The notes under the pieces: model-generated
What the model was told of the DNA's origin: nothing
Seen by the model: only the letters and a program-made list of their open reading frames with translations
Database searches by the model: none
Program-made: the position numbers and the translations under genes
Source: Cymbidium sinense
Taxonomy: Eukaryota > Streptophyta > Magnoliopsida > Asparagales > Orchidaceae
Reading direction: 5' to 3'
DNA length: 64,000 bases
NCBI GenBank assembly: GCA_021442155.1
Contig: CM038218.1
Span: 63,548,474 to 63,612,473 of the forward strand
In this document: positions 61,600-64,000 of the stretch, one piece after another
How the letters are laid out: every line of letters starts with the position of its first letter
Numbering within the stretch: position 1 is the first letter of the stretch

Positions 61600-63060
61600 G
61601 ATTTTGAATTTTGAATTTATAATTTGAACCCATACTCAACATTTTGAAAATGTTAAGTTGAGCTCAAATGATTTAGAATAGATTTTGAGATTTGATTGGA
61701 AAGAAGAATTTTTCTTTGGATGTAGAATCCACTTTCAACAAATAAGGATATGCTGAAATTGGGCTCAAATATTTTTGAAGCGATGCTTCATAGGTTCATA
61801 TTTGAGTTTCAATTTTGATTTTGAGGACCCTTTAATTAACAAATTTGGGTATGTTAAAGTAAAGGATCAATTTTCTTTTGTTTTGGATTTGTTATTTTCG
61901 GAATTTACTCACTTAGCAAATTTAGGTATGCTAGATGAGATGTTTGAAAATAATTTCTTCATTTGTTTATTTCTTTGTTTGCTTTGTTTTGTAAATCATT
62001 TTTATGATTTGAAAAGATAAATGGAATTTCTCATTTAACAAATTTGGGGTATGCTAAGTGAGGAAATCCAAGTGTGGTTTGTCTTTGATTTTTTTCTTTT
62101 TTTGAAAATAGGATTCTTAGCAAATTTGAGTAAGCTAAGAAAATCCTAATGTGTTTCTTTTGATTTTGATTTGATTTTGAAAATTAGGATCCTTAGCAAA
62201 TTTAAGTATTCTAAGGGAATCCTAAAGTGTTTCTTTTGACTTTGATTTGATTTTGATAGAAAATGAAGACATCGCTTTAGCAAATATGGTATGCTAAAAG
62301 GAAGTTCCAAAAGTGTTTCTTTTAATTTTGTGAAATGGAAATTTCACTTACCAAATTTGAGTATGCTAAATAAAATTCCAAAAATGTGTTTAAAATTTTT
62401 GTGTTTTGATTTTGTTTTGAAAATGGAGACTTCACTTTAGCAAATATTGTATGCTAAAGAATGAAGTTTCAAAAGTGTTTCTTTTTTGTTTTGGAAAAGG
62501 GAGACTTCATTTTAGCAAATTTGGTATGCTAGAATGATGTTCCAAATGTGTTTTGAAAAAATTTATTTTTTTTATTTTGAAAGGAGAGATTCCATTTAAC
62601 AAATTTGGGTATGTAAGATGGAAATAAATTATGTTTCATTTTCCAAAGATGTGTTTTTTTGTGTGATTATCTCTTTTTGAAAGAGGAAATCCCAACCTAA
62701 TCATATATGGAATATGTTAAGTGGCATTTCAAAATAATGTTAGTTTATATGGAAATGAAATTTCCATTCAGTAAATTTGGGCATATTTAATGGAGATATT
62801 CATATGTGCTTTTTAAAAATTTATTTTTGATTTTGATTGAAAATGAAACCTCCATTCAATAAATGTGGGTATATTGAATGAAGAGGTTTCATATGTGCTT
62901 TTTGAAAATGTGAAAATTCCAACCTAACACATGTGGAATGTCTTGAGTGGAATTTCAAAGTTGTGATTTTGCTTGAAGATGTAATATCCATTCAACACAT
63001 TTGGATGTATTGAATGGAAAGGCCCATCTTCAAATTTTATGCTTTTGAAAACATGTTTTT
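61600..63060 (-). repeat. Hairpin array in E4 leader, inverted
   Basis: About 15-18 units. Examples: arms AACATTTT/AAAATGTT near 61638; CTTAGC/GCTAAG with outer GGATT/AATCC at about 62110-62145; and 62845-62891 with GAAACC..CATTCAATA against TATTGAATG..GGTTTC. Order of stem classes matches E3 (the CATTCAATA class nearest the PBS, the TTAGCA class farther in), so the array layout is inherited. Confidence 0.85.
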
Positions 63061-63596
63061 TGGAATTTTATTTTTGAAAATGAAGTCTTCATCAAAATGA
63101 ATGGAGTGAAAAAGTTCATTTGTGCTTTTTTAGAAAATGTGGTTGTTGGAATCTTATTTTTTTTCAAAGATGATCCTACATATAGCAATCATGAAGATTG
63201 TTAGATGAAGGTGATTTAGGAAAAGAAATTTGTGCAAAACATTTTATTATGTGCATTTTGAAAGAGTGCTTTTTGAAAAGAAAGATTGTTTTATGAAGGA
63301 TTTATTTTGTCTTTATTATTTTAGAATGAACCTTTCCTTACCATAAAAAAGGTAAGGAGGAAGTCTTTAATTACTTATTTTTTATTAAACTTTTATTTTC
63401 ACCCATTGGGAACCGGAATTTTAATACCAACACGGGGTGATGTCCTAAAACTTAAAGATACTGGCAAGCTTAACTTAAGAATGAAATAAGCTAAGTGTCA
63501 ACGGAAAGAAAGATAGTCTTAGATTCATACAAAAGTATAAACCCATTATCGATACTGGAGACAATGATCATTTACCAAAGATGGAGAGAGGAACCA
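63061..63596 (-). mobile_element. E4 leader next to PBS, inverted
   Basis: Reverse complement of the E3 leader 49667-50189, including the text CACGGGGTGA.GTCCTAAAA near 63433 and ACAATGATCATTTACCAAAG before the PBS. No gene was seen. Confidence 0.75.
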
Positions 63597-63606
63597 TCCC
63601 TCGCTA
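63597..63606 (-). promoter_or_regulatory. E4 primer binding site with 8-bp deletion
   Basis: On the plus strand TCCCTCGCTA stands where the complement of the PBS (TCCC, then CAGCGGAG, then TCGCCA) is expected. The eight middle bases are missing and one C is changed to T. The spacer GAAAAATC and LTR end TGTGGTGAAAATATT follow correctly. Such a PBS could not prime normally. Confidence 0.8.
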
Positions 63607-63614
63607 GAAAAATC

Positions 63615-64000
63615 TGTGGTGAAAATATTCAAATTTTTTTCTAAGTGTATATTTCCATCTTCAATCTATGTGGAATAAAATGAAGATAGAAATATACTCT
63701 TTATACATTTTAACACCACATAAATCTGCAGATGTTCTTATTAGGGTGATCGAGTATGACATTGAGGAGAGGTGTACTATCTCAAAAGATAGAAGTCACC
63801 ACCCTACAATGGACCTAATCACCTCAATAAGGACTCCTAAGAATAATGGGTCTGCATGTGTACCAGAGATTTTCCCCTACTTTACATAGAAAAGTAAAGC
63901 AGGGTTTATTTTAAACTGGGTTCATTAAGTTCCCTAGAGGGGCAAGCCTCCGTAGTTAATTACATCCTAAAGAAGGGGATTCCTTAGAAATACTCTCGAT
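63615..64000 (-). repeat. E4 LTR (family A), 3' end, inverted, continues beyond window
   Basis: Starts on the plus strand TGTGGTGAAAATATT at 63615. The text at 63790-64000 (CTCAATAAGGACTCCTAAG, GTAAAGCAGGGTTTATTTTA) matches 18510-18720 of the minus-strand solo LTR directly. Confidence 0.88.

Noticed and set aside
1..64000. tRNA, rRNA or other host RNA genes
   Set aside because: No cloverleaf with A and B boxes or rRNA-like sequence was noticed; the tRNA-Arg similarity is limited to primer binding sites.

Overview
The window has no intact host gene. It looks like nuclear heterochromatin from a large-genome seed plant. The sequence is AT-rich and almost wholly made of decayed Ty3/Gypsy LTR retrotransposons of the Tat/Ogre type. 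Support for this: primer binding sites matching tRNA-Arg (TGGCGACTCCGCTGGG), Tat-type gag, protease, RT, two successive RNase H segments and integrase, and very long LTRs (about 7.3-8.1 kb). The only non-transposon coding sequence I recognise is a broken fragment of plastid 4-alpha-glucanotransferase (DPE1), which supports a plant source. I cannot name the species.

Two families are present. Family A has giant LTRs that start TGTTGACCTCA and end TTCACCACA, and a leader between PBS and gag packed with hairpins. Family B is another Tat element, with a PPT and a different LTR.

Layout. 1-1166: piece of a family A LTR, minus strand. 1167-1345: a segment that recurs inverted at 18025-18192. 1346-16160: a deleted family B element (LTR end, PBS at 2087, shortened interior, RNase H, integrase, PPT at 15541, 3' LTR start at 15554). 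Its pol is split by a complete family A solo LTR at 3493-11621, flanked by the 5-bp duplication AGAAG. 16529-17316: DPE1 fragment. 17317-17715: tandem duplication. 18228-36696: family A element E1; its 5' LTR is split by a minus-strand solo LTR (18348-26098, duplication CTAAG) and its interior stops in the N-terminal coding region. 36697-42314: LTR of element E2, inserted into E1. 42315-60100: element E3, inserted into the E2 LTR, with 5' LTR, PBS, hairpin leader, N-terminal ORF, gag, protease, RT, RNase H and integrase, all with stops or frameshifts. 60101-64000: inverted 5' part of a fourth family A element (E4), joined directly to the E3 integrase.

The most interesting signal is the family A leader. 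Three independent copies each carry well over ten tandem hairpins whose stem sequences differ from unit to unit while the two arms stay complementary, and the loop is AT-rich and similar throughout. The LTRs also carry a conserved tract of about 0.8-1 kb with TTGACC/GGTCAA (W-box core) roughly every 30 bp, 170-178 bp repeats with an AT-rich hairpin, and a terminal hairpin with a compensatory change between copies. All alignments were made by eye; percentages and ages were not computed.
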